A stretch of DNA of 64,000 nucleotides from Solidesulfovibrio carbinolicus (GCF_004135975.1 NZ_CP026538.1:1612001-1676000), one strand, 5' to 3'; positions 44,861 to 53,720 are shown, counted from the stretch's first letter. Notes: a model not told the origin generated them from the sequence alone. Numbers and translations are program-made.

Positions 44861-45235
44861 CTATTCCTCCACTTTGTTGAGCGCCAGCAGCTTGGCGTCG
44901 ATGCGCGCTTCGTTGTCCACGGTGTATTTGCCGCCCACGCTGACCACGGCGCAGTCGTGGTAGCTCTCCCGCTTGCCGCCTTCGGTGACCGGGTAAATGG
45001 TCAGCTTGGCCCCTTCCACCGAAGCCCAATCCAAGGCGTCATCCTTGGGGATGGCGGCGGTGATGGACAGCTCCCAGGTTTTGACGCCTTGGTGGTAGCC
45101 CATGGCCCGGCCGGTGCGGTTCATGGTTTTGACCACCTTGCGGCCGGTCTCGTGCTGTTCGTTGAAGTCCACGACCTCGTATTCCTGGCCGTCGATTTCC
45201 AGGATAACGGCCCCGAGGTATTCTTTTAACGCCAT
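44861..45235 (-). CDS. Tail tube protein (Mu gpM)
   Basis: 124 residues, MALKEYLGAVILEIDGQEYEVVDFNEQHETGRKVVKTMNRTGRAMGYHQGVKTWELSITAAIPKDD. Family-typical beta-barrel unit of the inner tube of contractile tails; length matches Mu gpM. It lies 12 bp after the sheath gene, the standard sheath-tube order. Confidence 0.88.
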   Translation of the reverse strand: MALKEYLGAVILEIDGQEYEVVDFNEQHETGRKVVKTMNRTGRAMGYHQGVKTWELSITAAIPKDDALDWASVEGAKLTIYPVTEGGKRESYHDCAVVSVGGKYTVDNEARIDAKLLALNKVEE

Positions 45236-45247
45236 GATGATCCTCCG

Positions 45248-46669
45248 TTAGAGCAGCAGGTCGATGCGGCCGGCGAACACGTGCAGGCCGTTGACCACGT
45301 CGGCCGGGATTTTGGCGTCCAGCCGGTTGGGGTCTTGCAGGTCGCGCTCGACGAGCAGGCCCGGCAGGTTGGCCTTGACCTCTTCCACGATCTCCAGCTC
45401 TTCCAGCTTGTAGAGCACGTCGATGAGTTCGCTGCGCACCTTGGCCGACGTGCGGTTGGTCAGCTTTTCGCGCGGGAAGCGCAGGCTGATGCGCTCGCGG
45501 CAGGCCTTGCGGATGTAATCCAGCGTCCGAATGGTGGTGAGGTCCAAAAGCGCGATGTCTTCCACGCCCTGGGGGTCGCGGGTGTAGGTGGTGATGGCGC
45601 GCACGATTTGCACCTTTTCGCCCGGCCCGACCTCCAGCGGCGTGCAGCCGTTATACAAGGCCGACTCCTGCTCCATGCGCCCCAGGCGCTTGGCCACGGG
45701 CGGCACGGCCACCGGCGACAGGGCCAGGGTATTGAGCGGCCGGGCCGGGTCTTCCTCGCTGGCGATGACGGAGGCATAGGCGGCGGCCAGCTCCCAGGCC
45801 GGCGAGGTGGTGCCGGGCAACAGCGCGCAGGTGATGCGGCCGGAATTGATCAGTTCGGCCAGGGTGGTGCCCTGGGCCAGGGTGCCGGTGTGGGCATAGA
45901 CGCCGATGGCGCCGCGCTGTTCCAGGGCGTGGCTGACGGCGTCGAGGTGGGAACGCAAGGCGGTCAGCTGGGCTTGCGCCGTGTACGGCACGGCGATGAT
46001 GTGGTGGCCGTCGGCAAAGACGGCGGCCAGCGCCGGGGCGATGTCCGGGTCCACCATGCCGCCGGCCATGGGCGTGACCACGGCGGCCAGGCCGTCCACG
46101 GCCAGGGAGCAAGCCAGGCTGACGCCGTTTCCGGCCGCGCCCTTGTTGCGGGCGGTCAGCGTCACGTCGCCGCCCACGGCCGCCGCTTTCACGGGCAGGG
46201 TGCGGTGGGCGTTTACCTTCTCGGCCAGGCTGGCGGCCACGGCGGCGGCCGTGTCGGCCAGGGCCGCCGAGACTTGCACGAGCTGTGCGCCGATGGTCAG
46301 GCTGACCACGCCGACGCCGGCCGAGGTGCCGGTCAGGGCGACTTTGCCGGTGGCGGCGATGCCGGCCGCGTCGTCGGCCACGGTGATGACCGACAGGCGC
46401 AGGTAGGGGTTGGCGGTGATGGCCGCGCGCACCATGAGGTGGGCTAGGGAGCCGGTGCCAAAGAGCGCGCGCGCCTCTTCGTCGGAAAAGACTTCCACGG
46501 GCGTGAGCGCCGGCTGCGTGCCCTCGGCCGTGCCTTGGGCCACGATGAGCACCCGCTGCACGTTGGCCGGCAGGGTGCGCACGGCCAGCTTGGTATTGAA
46601 CTCGAAATACTTGCCGGGCTTGCGGATGGAGGCCGGCAAGGTGTCGAAGCTGATGTTGGGGCTGGCCAT
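45248..46669 (-). CDS. Contractile tail sheath protein (Mu gpL)
   Basis: 473 residues from MASPNISFDTLPASIRKPGKYFEFNTKLAVRTLPANVQRVLIVAQ. The subtilisin-like sheath family shows GTGSLAHLMVRAAITANPYLRLSVITVADDAAG, HIIAVPYTAQAQLTALRSHLDAVSHALEQRGAIGVYAHTG, and a C-terminal NGLHVFAGRIDLLL. A sheath proves the tail is contractile (myovirus). The ATG at 46667-46669 overlaps the stop of the DUF2635 gene. Confidence 0.93.
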   Translation of the reverse strand: MASPNISFDTLPASIRKPGKYFEFNTKLAVRTLPANVQRVLIVAQGTAEGTQPALTPVEVFSDEEARALFGTGSLAHLMVRAAITANPYLRLSVITVADDAAGIAATGKVALTGTSAGVGVVSLTIGAQLVQVSAALADTAAAVAASLAEKVNAHRTLPVKAAAVGGDVTLTARNKGAAGNGVSLACSLAVDGLAAVVTPMAGGMVDPDIAPALAAVFADGHHIIAVPYTAQAQLTALRSHLDAVSHALEQRGAIGVYAHTGTLAQGTTLAELINSGRITCALLPGTTSPAWELAAAYASVIASEEDPARPLNTLALSPVAVPPVAKRLGRMEQESALYNGCTPLEVGPGEKVQIVRAITTYTRDPQGVEDIALLDLTTIRTLDYIRKACRERISLRFPREKLTNRTSAKVRSELIDVLYKLEELEIVEEVKANLPGLLVERDLQDPNRLDAKIPADVVNGLHVFAGRIDLLL

Positions 46670-46905
46670 CACGCCTCCTTGGGCTTTTGCGGCGCGGCTT
46701 CGGGCGCGGCAACGGCTTTGGCCTCGGCGGGGGCTTCGGCCTCGGCGATGGCCTTGGCGTCCACCAGCACCAGGTCGCCGTCCGCGATGCGGCGGCGGTA
46801 GTAGGCGGCGTCCGGCACGGCCACGGGCTTGGCGTCGGTGATGTGGCGGCGGGGCATCCCTTCCATGGGGACGCGCACGCCGGAGACGGCCTTGACGGTG
46901 ATCAC
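46669..46905 (-). CDS. DUF2635 protein (Mu gp38-like)
   Basis: 78 residues: MITVKAVSGVRVPMEGMPRRHITDAKPVAVPDAAYYRRRIADGDLV is the DUF2635 pattern, followed by an Ala/Glu/Lys/Pro tail. Invariably located just before the sheath in Mu-like phages; role in tail assembly not known. Overlaps neighbouring genes by 4 nt on one side and a few bases on the other. Confidence 0.85.
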   Translation of the reverse strand: MITVKAVSGVRVPMEGMPRRHITDAKPVAVPDAAYYRRRIADGDLVLVDAKAIAEAEAPAEAKAVAAPEAAPQKPKEA

Positions 46906-47486
46906 GGGGTGTCTCCTTTGGGTTTGCAGGTAACCAGGTCAACGGCGTCGGGAACGCCGTCGTCGGGCTGCAAGTGATAGTTGAGGCCCACCCGCTCCAG
47001 CAGGGGCGGTTCGGGCGTTTCCAGCTCGCCCAGGCGCAAGGGATAAATGGTGTGCCATTCCAGGGCGTAGGCGGACACGGCCTGGCCCTTGAGGCTGGAA
47101 CTCACCAACGTGCGGGCGCGGCCAGGAACGAAGGGGTCTATCTCCAGGCCCAGGTCCTGGCCGGTCAGCAGCCGGCGCACGTCCGCGATCATGCGGTAGG
47201 TGCCGACCTGCTTGGCGTCGCCCTGGCGGGTGGCGGCCTCGGAGCGCAGATTTTTGGCCCCCACCATGACCACGAAGGTGGCCGGGATGTGCCACACGGT
47301 CTTGGCGGTATTGGCCGGCTTGCCCGGGCCGTCGTGGGCAAAGACCACCCACAGGGCCGGGAAGCGGCGCACGACTTCGGGCAACCCCTCGTCGAACTCG
47401 CCGCCGTAGGTGGCGATGCCGGGCTTGTACGGCAGGGCCGCCTCGGCGAGCCGGCGCTTTATGGCCTCCTCAATGACGGCGATCAC
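46902..47486 (-). CDS. Tail completion protein, DUF1834 (Mu gp37)
   Basis: 194 residues: MIAVIEEAIKRRLAEAALPYKPGIATYGGEFDEGLPEVVRRFPALWVVF is the DUF1834 N-terminus; TYRMIADVRRLLTGQDLGLEIDPFVPGRARTLVSSSLKGQAVSAYALEW follows. Forms the tail terminator ring in Mu-like virions (by homology). Overlaps the DUF1320 gene by 4 nt. Confidence 0.86.
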   Translation of the reverse strand: MIAVIEEAIKRRLAEAALPYKPGIATYGGEFDEGLPEVVRRFPALWVVFAHDGPGKPANTAKTVWHIPATFVVMVGAKNLRSEAATRQGDAKQVGTYRMIADVRRLLTGQDLGLEIDPFVPGRARTLVSSSLKGQAVSAYALEWHTIYPLRLGELETPEPPLLERVGLNYHLQPDDGVPDAVDLVTCKPKGDTP

Positions 47487-47911
47487 GCCTCATCCTCCAC
47501 GACCGGCCGCCGGTCGAACACCCGGCGGCCGGTGGAAAAGGCCACCCCGGCCGTGCTGCCCTGGCCGGGCAAGCTCTGCCCGGGCAAGTCGGCCTTGCCG
47601 TCGGCCACCCGCTCAAGCCATTTGATGGCCTGCCGGTAGCGCTCCAGGATCGGGTCCGTCTCGCTGGCCGGGCCGCCGGTCAGGCGGTAGCGGGCGATGT
47701 CGCACACGGCCGCCACGAGCACCGGCGGTACGGGCGAGGCGATGGGCACCGGGTAGCGCCTGGCCAGGTAGCTGTCCGCCTCGGAGGATGCCCGGAGCAA
47801 AGCCGCATCAACCAGGGGGACATCCACCGCGTCGGCGTGGTCCCGGTCGGTGATGGCCACCAGCTCATCCAGGCCGAAGGCGGCCGTCATGTCGTCCAGG
47901 GTGGCGTACAT
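47483..47911 (-). CDS. Head-tail connector, DUF1320 (Mu gp36)
   Basis: 142 residues: MYATLDDMTAAFGLDELVAITDRD, then SSEADSYLARRYPVPIASPVPPVLVAAVCDIARYRLTGGPASETDPILERYRQAIKWLERVADGKADLPGQ, the DUF1320/gp36 signature. It is a connector completion protein. Stop overlaps the DUF1834 start; starts at 47911 one base before the gp35-like stop. Confidence 0.88.
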   Translation of the reverse strand: MYATLDDMTAAFGLDELVAITDRDHADAVDVPLVDAALLRASSEADSYLARRYPVPIASPVPPVLVAAVCDIARYRLTGGPASETDPILERYRQAIKWLERVADGKADLPGQSLPGQGSTAGVAFSTGRRVFDRRPVVEDEA

Positions 47912-48256
47912 TTACCTGCCCTCGGCCCCGGAGGCCTGGGCCGGATCGTCGTCAAAGCCGAAGTCTTCGTCGCCGGCATCGCCTTCGGCGGCCTCGGCGG
48001 CCTCGGCCGGACCGGGGGCAGGCGCGCCGGTTCCCTCGGCGGCCGGGGCCGGCTTTTTCTTGCGCGGCTGGGGCGGCTCCTGGGGCGGGTCGATGATTTC
48101 CACTTCCAGGTCCGGGTCCGCCCTCAAGACGGCCAGCTGGTCCTCGGTGAGGGAGCCCGGCGGGATGTCGCCGGGTTCGGCCCCATGTTTGAGGCCGGCC
48201 CGGTAATGGCCGCCGCGCAGGCTGCGGGTGCGCACGATAACGGGAATGACGACCAT
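47912..48256 (-). CDS. Mu gp35/HI1506-like protein
   Basis: 114 residues: MVVIPVIVRTRSLRGGHYRAGLKHGAEPGDIPPGSLTEDQLAVLRADPDLEVEIIDPP contains the 'FluMu N-terminal' fold found in gp35-like proteins between head and connector genes. The second half is a Pro/Ala/Glu-rich acidic tail. Role unknown. It lies nine bases after the major head gene. Confidence 0.78.
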   Translation of the reverse strand: MVVIPVIVRTRSLRGGHYRAGLKHGAEPGDIPPGSLTEDQLAVLRADPDLEVEIIDPPQEPPQPRKKKPAPAAEGTGAPAPGPAEAAEAAEGDAGDEDFGFDDDPAQASGAEGR

Positions 48257-48265
48257 GGCGGCCTC

Positions 48266-49171
48266 CTAGTTGAGCCAGGGCGTGACCAGCACGTCCACGA
48301 TGCCCGCGTTGGGGTTGTCCGAGCCGTCGGTGCGCCGGGCCACCTGCACCACCTCGGCGGCGGCGGTGCGCAGATTGGTGGGCACCACCAGCAAGGTGGG
48401 CTTGATGCCCAGCGGCCGGCCGCCGTCGGCCTTGAAAGCGGTCATGGCGTCATAGGCGGCGTTGAAGTTGTCGTCGGTCAACGGCTTTTTCGAGCAGTAG
48501 GCCGTCTGCCAGAAGCCGAAGCCGGAGTTACAGCGGTAGCGGATGCCGAAGCGGTATTCGTCGGTCATGAAGACCGCCTCGTCATCGGCGCGGGTCATGC
48601 TGGTCAGCTCGGGCTTGGTGCGCTCCTGGAAGAGCACGGGCTTGAGCACGCGCGAGGTGTCGAGCAGAAACCAGGGAATGTCCGTGCCGTCGGCGATGTT
48701 GGCGATGGTCGCGGCCGCGCCGGTGCCGTCCACGTTGGGATAGACCGGGTGGTCGGTGTCGAAGAAGTACTGGCCGTCGAAGCACAGGGTGGACAGCCCC
48801 AGGCGCAGCAAGCCGTAAACCAGCTCGTCCGGGAAGCTCTTGGCCGCCCGGCCCATCTCGCCGAAAAGCGGCTTGTAGATGCCGACCTCGTCGTCCTCGA
48901 TGTCGGTGCGTTTGACCCCCACCGTGGATTCAAAGAGCTTGTTGGTGATGCTGTAGCCATGGGCCGCCATGTCCTTGAGCACGCGAGGCCCCACCCATTC
49001 GACGAGCTGGGGGAACTGGCCCAGCCAGCCGTAGGTGTTGGACTTGGAGGTGGACGGCATAAGCGTGGCCACCTTGTCCCAATGCGAGGGCGTCTCGCCG
49101 TAGACGCGCTGGAACTCGGCCCGAAAGCCGGTGAACAGGGCGCTGACCAGCGCCGGGGTGATGATCGCCAT
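48266..49171 (-). CDS. Major capsid protein (Mu gpT)
   Basis: 301 residues: MAIITPALVSALFTGFRAEFQRVYGETPSHWDKVATLMPSTSKSNTYGWLGQFPQLVEWVGPRVLKDM is the gpT family N-terminus, and FDTDHPVYPNVDGTG, GIRYRCNSGFGFWQTAYCSKK and KPTLLVVPTNLRTAA follow. Forms the icosahedral shell around the scaffold. It starts one base before the protease stop. Confidence 0.94.
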   Translation of the reverse strand: MAIITPALVSALFTGFRAEFQRVYGETPSHWDKVATLMPSTSKSNTYGWLGQFPQLVEWVGPRVLKDMAAHGYSITNKLFESTVGVKRTDIEDDEVGIYKPLFGEMGRAAKSFPDELVYGLLRLGLSTLCFDGQYFFDTDHPVYPNVDGTGAAATIANIADGTDIPWFLLDTSRVLKPVLFQERTKPELTSMTRADDEAVFMTDEYRFGIRYRCNSGFGFWQTAYCSKKPLTDDNFNAAYDAMTAFKADGGRPLGIKPTLLVVPTNLRTAAAEVVQVARRTDGSDNPNAGIVDVLVTPWLN

Positions 49172-49753
49172 TTACTTGGCCTCCTTGCCGGTGGCGTAGA
49201 CGTCTTCGGGGATGCCGAGCAGCTTGGCCGCTTCCTTTTCCTCGGCCGTGAGCGCGGCCGTGCCGGCCCCGGCCGGCGGCGTGACGGTGGAAGTTTGCAT
49301 GGCGGTCAGCGCGGCCACGGGCGCGGCCTTGGCCAGGTAGTCCCGGGCAGCGTCCGGGGCCTTGGCCGCCAGGTCGGCCAGCCAGCCTTCCAAGGACTTA
49401 TGCACCCGGCCATCGGCCACGGCGGCCTTGATCTCGGCCGACAAGGCAGCCGCGCCGTTTTGGGTCGCGGCAGCGGCCAGCCTGGCCTTGAGGTCGGTGT
49501 TTTCCGCCGTCAGCGCGGACAGCGCTTCGACCGGCGCAAACCGGGCCGGGTCGGGCGTAGCCGCCTTGGCGGTCAGGTCGGCGATGGCCGCGTCCTTGCC
49601 GGCCAGGATGGCGAGCAGGTCCACGCTGGCGGCCGTCTCGGCCCCGGTCGTGACCTGGGTCTTCAAGGCGTCGAGGCGCGCCGTCACGTCCTCGGCGGTG
49701 GCGGCCACCGGCAGGTTGAGCAGAAAGCGCAGGCGCTTGAGCAGTTCGTCCAT
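49172..49753 (-). CDS. Head scaffold (Mu gpZ-like) from an internal start
   Basis: In-frame ATG at 49753 (MDELLKRLRFLLNLP) inside the protease gene follows GGAGG with 5-nt spacing, a full Shine-Dalgarno site. It would give a 193-residue scaffold, half the length of the full protein. Mu makes Z in the same way from I. Sequence support is direct; expression is inferred. Confidence 0.7.
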   Translation of the reverse strand: MDELLKRLRFLLNLPVAATAEDVTARLDALKTQVTTGAETAASVDLLAILAGKDAAIADLTAKAATPDPARFAPVEALSALTAENTDLKARLAAAATQNGAAALSAEIKAAVADGRVHKSLEGWLADLAAKAPDAARDYLAKAAPVAALTAMQTSTVTPPAGAGTAALTAEEKEAAKLLGIPEDVYATGKEAK

Positions 49754-50335
49754 GCAGTCCTCCGGTTGGGGTTGATCGGTTTGGGAAGCGGCGACCTGCC
49801 GCACGGCAGCCACGGCGGCCATGCCGTCCAGGGCCGGGCTGTTGGTGAGCGCGGCGTTGACAAGGGACAGCACAGCCCCGGATTCGGGATCGAAGGTGAA
49901 AAGCGGCGAGATATAGCGGTATTCGTCGGCCCGAATGTGGGCGCGGGCGGCGTCGGTCCAGGCCACGCGCGCAAAAAGCCCCCGGCCGGGAACGTAGGCA
50001 AGGGCCTCGATCCAGCCGGCGGCCACGGCCTTGTGGCCGGCGTCCTTGGCGGTCAGGGTATGATGCTCGTAGTCGATGAAAAGCGGCGTTTCGCGGGTGT
50101 TGGTGCGAGCGATGAGCGCGGCGGCGATGTCGGCGTCGAACCGCCAAGCCTTGGTGGTACAGCCCTTGAGGCTGCCCGGCCGCCCGTCTCGGGCGTCGAA
50201 GTCGCCGTCCGGGAAGAGCTGGACGTTCATGCCGTCGGGCAAGGAAGCGGCGTCGGCCGTCGGAGCCAGCGCCACGGCCAGGGCGGCCGTGGCGTGTGTT
50301 ATCGGGGAGTGGGTCGCGTTGCGCATGTCCGCCAC
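49172..50335 (-). CDS. Prohead protease with C-terminal scaffold (Mu gpI)
   Basis: 387 residues from GTG at 50333-50335, or 384 from the ATG at 50326 (MRNATHSPITHATAALAVAL). The N-terminal protease domain shows LFPDGDFDARDGRPGSLKGC, TPLFIDYEHHTLTAKDAGHKAVAAGWIEAL and EYRYISPLFTFDP. The Ala/Asp/Lys-rich C-terminal half is a scaffold domain. As in Mu, the gene appears to make a second product from an internal start. It is the first gene of the head operon, next to conserved module B. Confidence 0.9.
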   Translation of the reverse strand: MADMRNATHSPITHATAALAVALAPTADAASLPDGMNVQLFPDGDFDARDGRPGSLKGCTTKAWRFDADIAAALIARTNTRETPLFIDYEHHTLTAKDAGHKAVAAGWIEALAYVPGRGLFARVAWTDAARAHIRADEYRYISPLFTFDPESGAVLSLVNAALTNSPALDGMAAVAAVRQVAASQTDQPQPEDCMDELLKRLRFLLNLPVAATAEDVTARLDALKTQVTTGAETAASVDLLAILAGKDAAIADLTAKAATPDPARFAPVEALSALTAENTDLKARLAAAATQNGAAALSAEIKAAVADGRVHKSLEGWLADLAAKAPDAARDYLAKAAPVAALTAMQTSTVTPPAGAGTAALTAEEKEAAKLLGIPEDVYATGKEAK

Positions 50336-50378
50336 GCTAGTGGCGGAGGGGGGATGCGCGATAGGTGAAGGGGTTCAG
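50329..50378 (-). promoter_or_regulatory. Conserved module B: predicted late promoter upstream of head operon
   Basis: Inverted repeat CCGCCAC-GCTA-GTGGCGG (50329-50346), 13 nt, then GATAGGTGAAGGGGTTCAG (50360-50378), identical in its last part to modules A and C. In phage orientation it lies just upstream of the protease gene, the position of Mu PI. From here to 50604 (about 225 bp) I see only AT-rich sequence leading to cargo gene B. Confidence 0.6.
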
Positions 50379-50604
50379 GGGAAACTTTGGATCGTTAAGT
50401 GACAAAATTTTATTTGTAAATTTGGAGGTATATCATCTTCCCTCCAAATTTGTCTGCTTGTAATCATACAGAATATTGCTTCAAAATATCGACACCCATG
50501 CAATGTGTGGTCGCATTACTTGTTGTTATTATAGGAGTTGACATTTTCAGTCGTTCGCGGCAACATGCCGGAAATTCTGATCAAGACATCTCTTGGAGCG
50601 TAGT

Positions 50605-53010
50605 ATGGGTGGTCCAGACAACTTAAGAGGCATGGATTATCAAGTTTCCGTTTCATTGTTTCTAGTTCTTAAGATCATTACTGGAGAAGGCCTAAATGTT
50701 CATTCTATACAATTCGACAGTCTTGATGACGAGGAAGAGGATTTAAATGTTTATTTAGAATCAGGCCACGTTATTTATTGTCAAATAAAAAAGAAGAATG
50801 AGTCCTATCATTGGACGCCAAGCACTGTTAAGCCGATATTTGAGAAGTTTTCACAAAAGCACACTGATTATGCGACATATCACTTTGTAACAAATGCAGC
50901 GGGAAATTCTGATGTTGTTAACTTAAAAAATGAAATAAAATCTGGATCTATATCTCAAAAAACTATTGATAGCTTCTGCCCTGAATCTGTTGATGTAGGT
51001 GTTTTTTTGGACATTGTCCGGAGATGCCAAATTGACACAAGATTTTTTTCCTCTAATGACGACGGAAATCCAGCACTTGTTGTTCAAGATAAAATCAAAG
51101 ATATTATTTGCAGGTACCCGTTTTTATCAAAGAAGCCGATTGATGACATGTTCACTTCCCTTTGGAAGCACATATATGATTTGTCAAAAGATAGTCGCCG
51201 GATTTCACTTGAAGATATAAAAAATGATTTTGATTCATTAGGATTATCTTTGCAGCCACCTTTGTGGCAACTTATACCCGAGACAATAGATTTAGTCCCT
51301 AGATATTTAGAACTACAGCAAGCTGAAGTGAGTTTGGAAAAGCATGGGATTATAGTCCTTTCTGGAATTAGTGGAGTTGGGAAAACCAGCATAGCAGCGC
51401 ATCTTGCGACGAGCATTTTGGCAGCCAAAAGAAATGTATTCTGGTACAGTCTTAATAAGTTCAATTCACTAGATGAATTTTGTCAATTACTCTCATCTTT
51501 TGCAGAGAGCCTGGGGCATAGTCATTTGAGTTCCACGCTAAAGAAGGCAGACCGCTTTCAGATTTATAGAATTATTGCTGAGCTAATTTCCAGCATTGAT
51601 GCTTGCTTTATACTTGATGGATTTGAACTGTGCGATGACAATCTAAAACCCATCCTTGTTGAAGCAATTAGCCATATAGACTTCAATAAGTCGACATGCA
51701 AATTGATAGTAACATCAAAAAGCAACTCAATACACACAGAGAAAACCAGATTGTTGCTGGACGATGAAAGCATAATACCAGTGGGGAGCTTAAGCGAGGA
51801 TGAAGTAAATGGTCTTTTGAGGTCAAGTGATATCACCTTGACAGATGAAAATATTGCAATTTTAATGCAGGCAACGGGAGGATATCCACTCGCAGTTAAA
51901 TTGTTTTGCCAATTATATCATGTTAATGGTGAGAAAAAAACTTTATCAACTTTAGCGCATGAGACTGGTGAATCAGCTCAAGACTTCTTGTTGAGTAACG
52001 TGATTAATACTCTTTCAGAAAATGAAAAGAAAATAGTTTATCAACTTTCACTGACAGAGTATGAATTTACACATGATGACATGCATTGGTTGGGAGACGG
52101 TGCCAATCCAGTGAAAGTTTTGTTGAAATCACTACACTCAAAGTGCCTTTTGCAGTACAACAAATTGTTCTATTCTGTTCACGATACAATAAAATTATTT
52201 TGTAGTAGAATGATGACCTGTAAAGAAAAAGAAAAAATACATGAAGTTTTTGCTCATGGATGGCGAGATAATATAATTTCGACACAAACAAGAGAAGGAA
52301 ATTCAGCTATATATTATTCTATGGGGTTTAAATGGGCATTTCACATTGAAAATGCACCGTACTCTTCAGAATCTTCTGGCATTATTCAGAAATTGTTGAA
52401 ATTATCAAATGCCGACCTTGCTGCTCTATGGGCCGTCGAGCGCTTTGGATATCCATTTGACTTTATTACAGCAGACTTAAGTTATGCAAAAGAAAGATTG
52501 AGGTCTTTGTCTGGAGACTCGTTGATTAAAAAAGTCAAGGCCAATAAATCGGACGGCGACCAAAGACGTTATAAGTTAATCGGCTTCTCTAGCGATTTTT
52601 TTGACAGCGTATTTCTTACTTATCTCTGCATTACACGAGGAATATCTAATCACCTGGGGTATATCGATATACATCGTTTTAATTATGCACTTAAAATGCA
52701 ATGCAATATCATGTGTCCATGGGAGCATTGTATTGAGTTATACCCACTTCCTCAGTCTAGTCGCGAAGAACAAGAAGCGCATATTGAATTCATAAAGAAG
52801 CAATTCGCAGACGGAGCCTATGACGACAAATCGCCTGAAGACATTGCTTTTTTAAAAAGCATTATAGAAAATGGCGTTCAGGACGATTTACCTGAAGAGG
52901 AACAGATTAAGCGCATAAAATTAAGATGTCCTATCTTCGGACATTGTTGTCCAGGAGGAGAAGAACAAGCTGCTCTTTGTGTATCTATGAATTCTGAAAG
53001 TGCTCCTTAA
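50605..53010 (+). CDS. Predicted anti-phage protein: N-terminal nuclease-like domain plus STAND/NB-ARC NTPase
   Basis: 801 residues, AT-rich, opposite to the phage genes. The ATG at 50605 has GGAG upstream. The N-terminal about 200 residues start GGPDNLRGMDYQVSVSLFLVLKII and contain an acidic cluster (DDEEEDLNVYLESGHVIYCQIKKK, about 41-64). This fits a DUF4297/Cap4-like PD-(D/E)xK nuclease. A P-loop GISGVGKTS lies at about 254-262, with Walker B-like FILDGFELCDD (about 335) and a GYPLAVKLF motif of STAND NTPases. The C-terminal half is a sensor-like helical region ending with CPIFGHCCPGG. The architecture matches Avs-like defence proteins; domain calls are by eye. Confidence 0.75.
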   Translation: MGGPDNLRGMDYQVSVSLFLVLKIITGEGLNVHSIQFDSLDDEEEDLNVYLESGHVIYCQIKKKNESYHWTPSTVKPIFEKFSQKHTDYATYHFVTNAAGNSDVVNLKNEIKSGSISQKTIDSFCPESVDVGVFLDIVRRCQIDTRFFSSNDDGNPALVVQDKIKDIICRYPFLSKKPIDDMFTSLWKHIYDLSKDSRRISLEDIKNDFDSLGLSLQPPLWQLIPETIDLVPRYLELQQAEVSLEKHGIIVLSGISGVGKTSIAAHLATSILAAKRNVFWYSLNKFNSLDEFCQLLSSFAESLGHSHLSSTLKKADRFQIYRIIAELISSIDACFILDGFELCDDNLKPILVEAISHIDFNKSTCKLIVTSKSNSIHTEKTRLLLDDESIIPVGSLSEDEVNGLLRSSDITLTDENIAILMQATGGYPLAVKLFCQLYHVNGEKKTLSTLAHETGESAQDFLLSNVINTLSENEKKIVYQLSLTEYEFTHDDMHWLGDGANPVKVLLKSLHSKCLLQYNKLFYSVHDTIKLFCSRMMTCKEKEKIHEVFAHGWRDNIISTQTREGNSAIYYSMGFKWAFHIENAPYSSESSGIIQKLLKLSNADLAALWAVERFGYPFDFITADLSYAKERLRSLSGDSLIKKVKANKSDGDQRRYKLIGFSSDFFDSVFLTYLCITRGISNHLGYIDIHRFNYALKMQCNIMCPWEHCIELYPLPQSSREEQEAHIEFIKKQFADGAYDDKSPEDIAFLKSIIENGVQDDLPEEEQIKRIKLRCPIFGHCCPGGEEQAALCVSMNSESAP

Positions 53011-53086
53011 CAGCCAGAATTCCAAATATTTCTAAGTGTTGTTGTCCCGTTAACCCCCCGTTAAAATCCTTCCTACCCCCTTCCCC

Positions 53087-53569
53087 CTAACCTCGCCCCG
53101 CGAGCACCCTTAGCAGCGATTCTAACGCCACCTCCTCAATTTCCGCCTCGTCCGCCGGCCCGATCCCGAAAAACCGCCTCGCCGGGATGTCACCCCAAGG
53201 AATTGGCGTCCCCCTCCGAGTGGTGCCGTACTGCCCTTTCTTGGCTCCGAACTGGTGGGTGGCGGCCTTGACGTCGGCGGTGCTGGCGCGGGCGAAGTCC
53301 GGGCCGTGCTCGCTATGGATGGAGCCGGCCAGGATGCCGCTCACCTGCAAGATGGGCTGGGCGCTGCCGCGTCTGGCGACGGTCGCCGGGGAGAGCGCCG
53401 CCCAAGGCGCGCCCGTGGCCGGGTCGGCTTGGCCCGCGAAAGCCCGCTCCGGGATGTCGGCCAGCACGCCGGCCAGGGCGCGGGTGATGGGCGTCATGTT
53501 GCGGCCGGTGGCGACGATGTTGGCCAGAAGCGCTTGCGCCTGGTCGGTGTGGACTTCAATTTCGATCAT
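53087..53569 (-). CDS. Phage virion morphogenesis protein (Mu gpG)
   Basis: 160 residues from MIEIEVHTDQAQALLANIVATGRNMTPITRALAGVLADIPERAF, with the family block DPATGAPWAALSPATVARRG, PILQVSGILAGSIHSEHGPDFARASTADVKAATHQFGAKKG and IPARRFFGIGPADE. Required for tail/head completion in Mu. The frame is open to 53695 but the true start fits 53569. The 135-bp gap above it holds a hairpin. It ends 76 bp from the convergent cargo gene B. Confidence 0.87.
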   Translation of the reverse strand: MIEIEVHTDQAQALLANIVATGRNMTPITRALAGVLADIPERAFAGQADPATGAPWAALSPATVARRGSAQPILQVSGILAGSIHSEHGPDFARASTADVKAATHQFGAKKGQYGTTRRGTPIPWGDIPARRFFGIGPADEAEIEEVALESLLRVLAGRG

Positions 53570-53693
53570 GGCTATTTTCTCCCCGTGGATGCGACACGGT
53601 GACATTCTCCCTGCCGTAGCACGGGCTTTTGGCCCGGAGCGCCATGCGAGGTTTCCGCGAAAGCGGGTGGGAGGCCTCGCCATCCACGGCCCC

Positions 53694-53720
53694 AAGCGCC
53701 CCGTTTACTGCGGGGCGCTT
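53694..53720 (-). terminator. GC hairpin overlapping the stop of the head-morphogenesis gene
   Basis: AAGCGCCCCG (53694-53703) pairs with CGGGGCGCTT (53711-53720) with loop TTTACTG, which contains the TAA stop of the gene on the minus strand. No T tract follows on that strand. It could slow or end packaging-operon transcription before gpG. Confidence 0.45.

Noticed and set aside
42336-50368. Very long plus-strand ORFs (759 and 843 codons) opposite the tail and head genes
   Set aside because: Antisense to clear phage genes, with Gly/Ala/His-biased products and no motifs.
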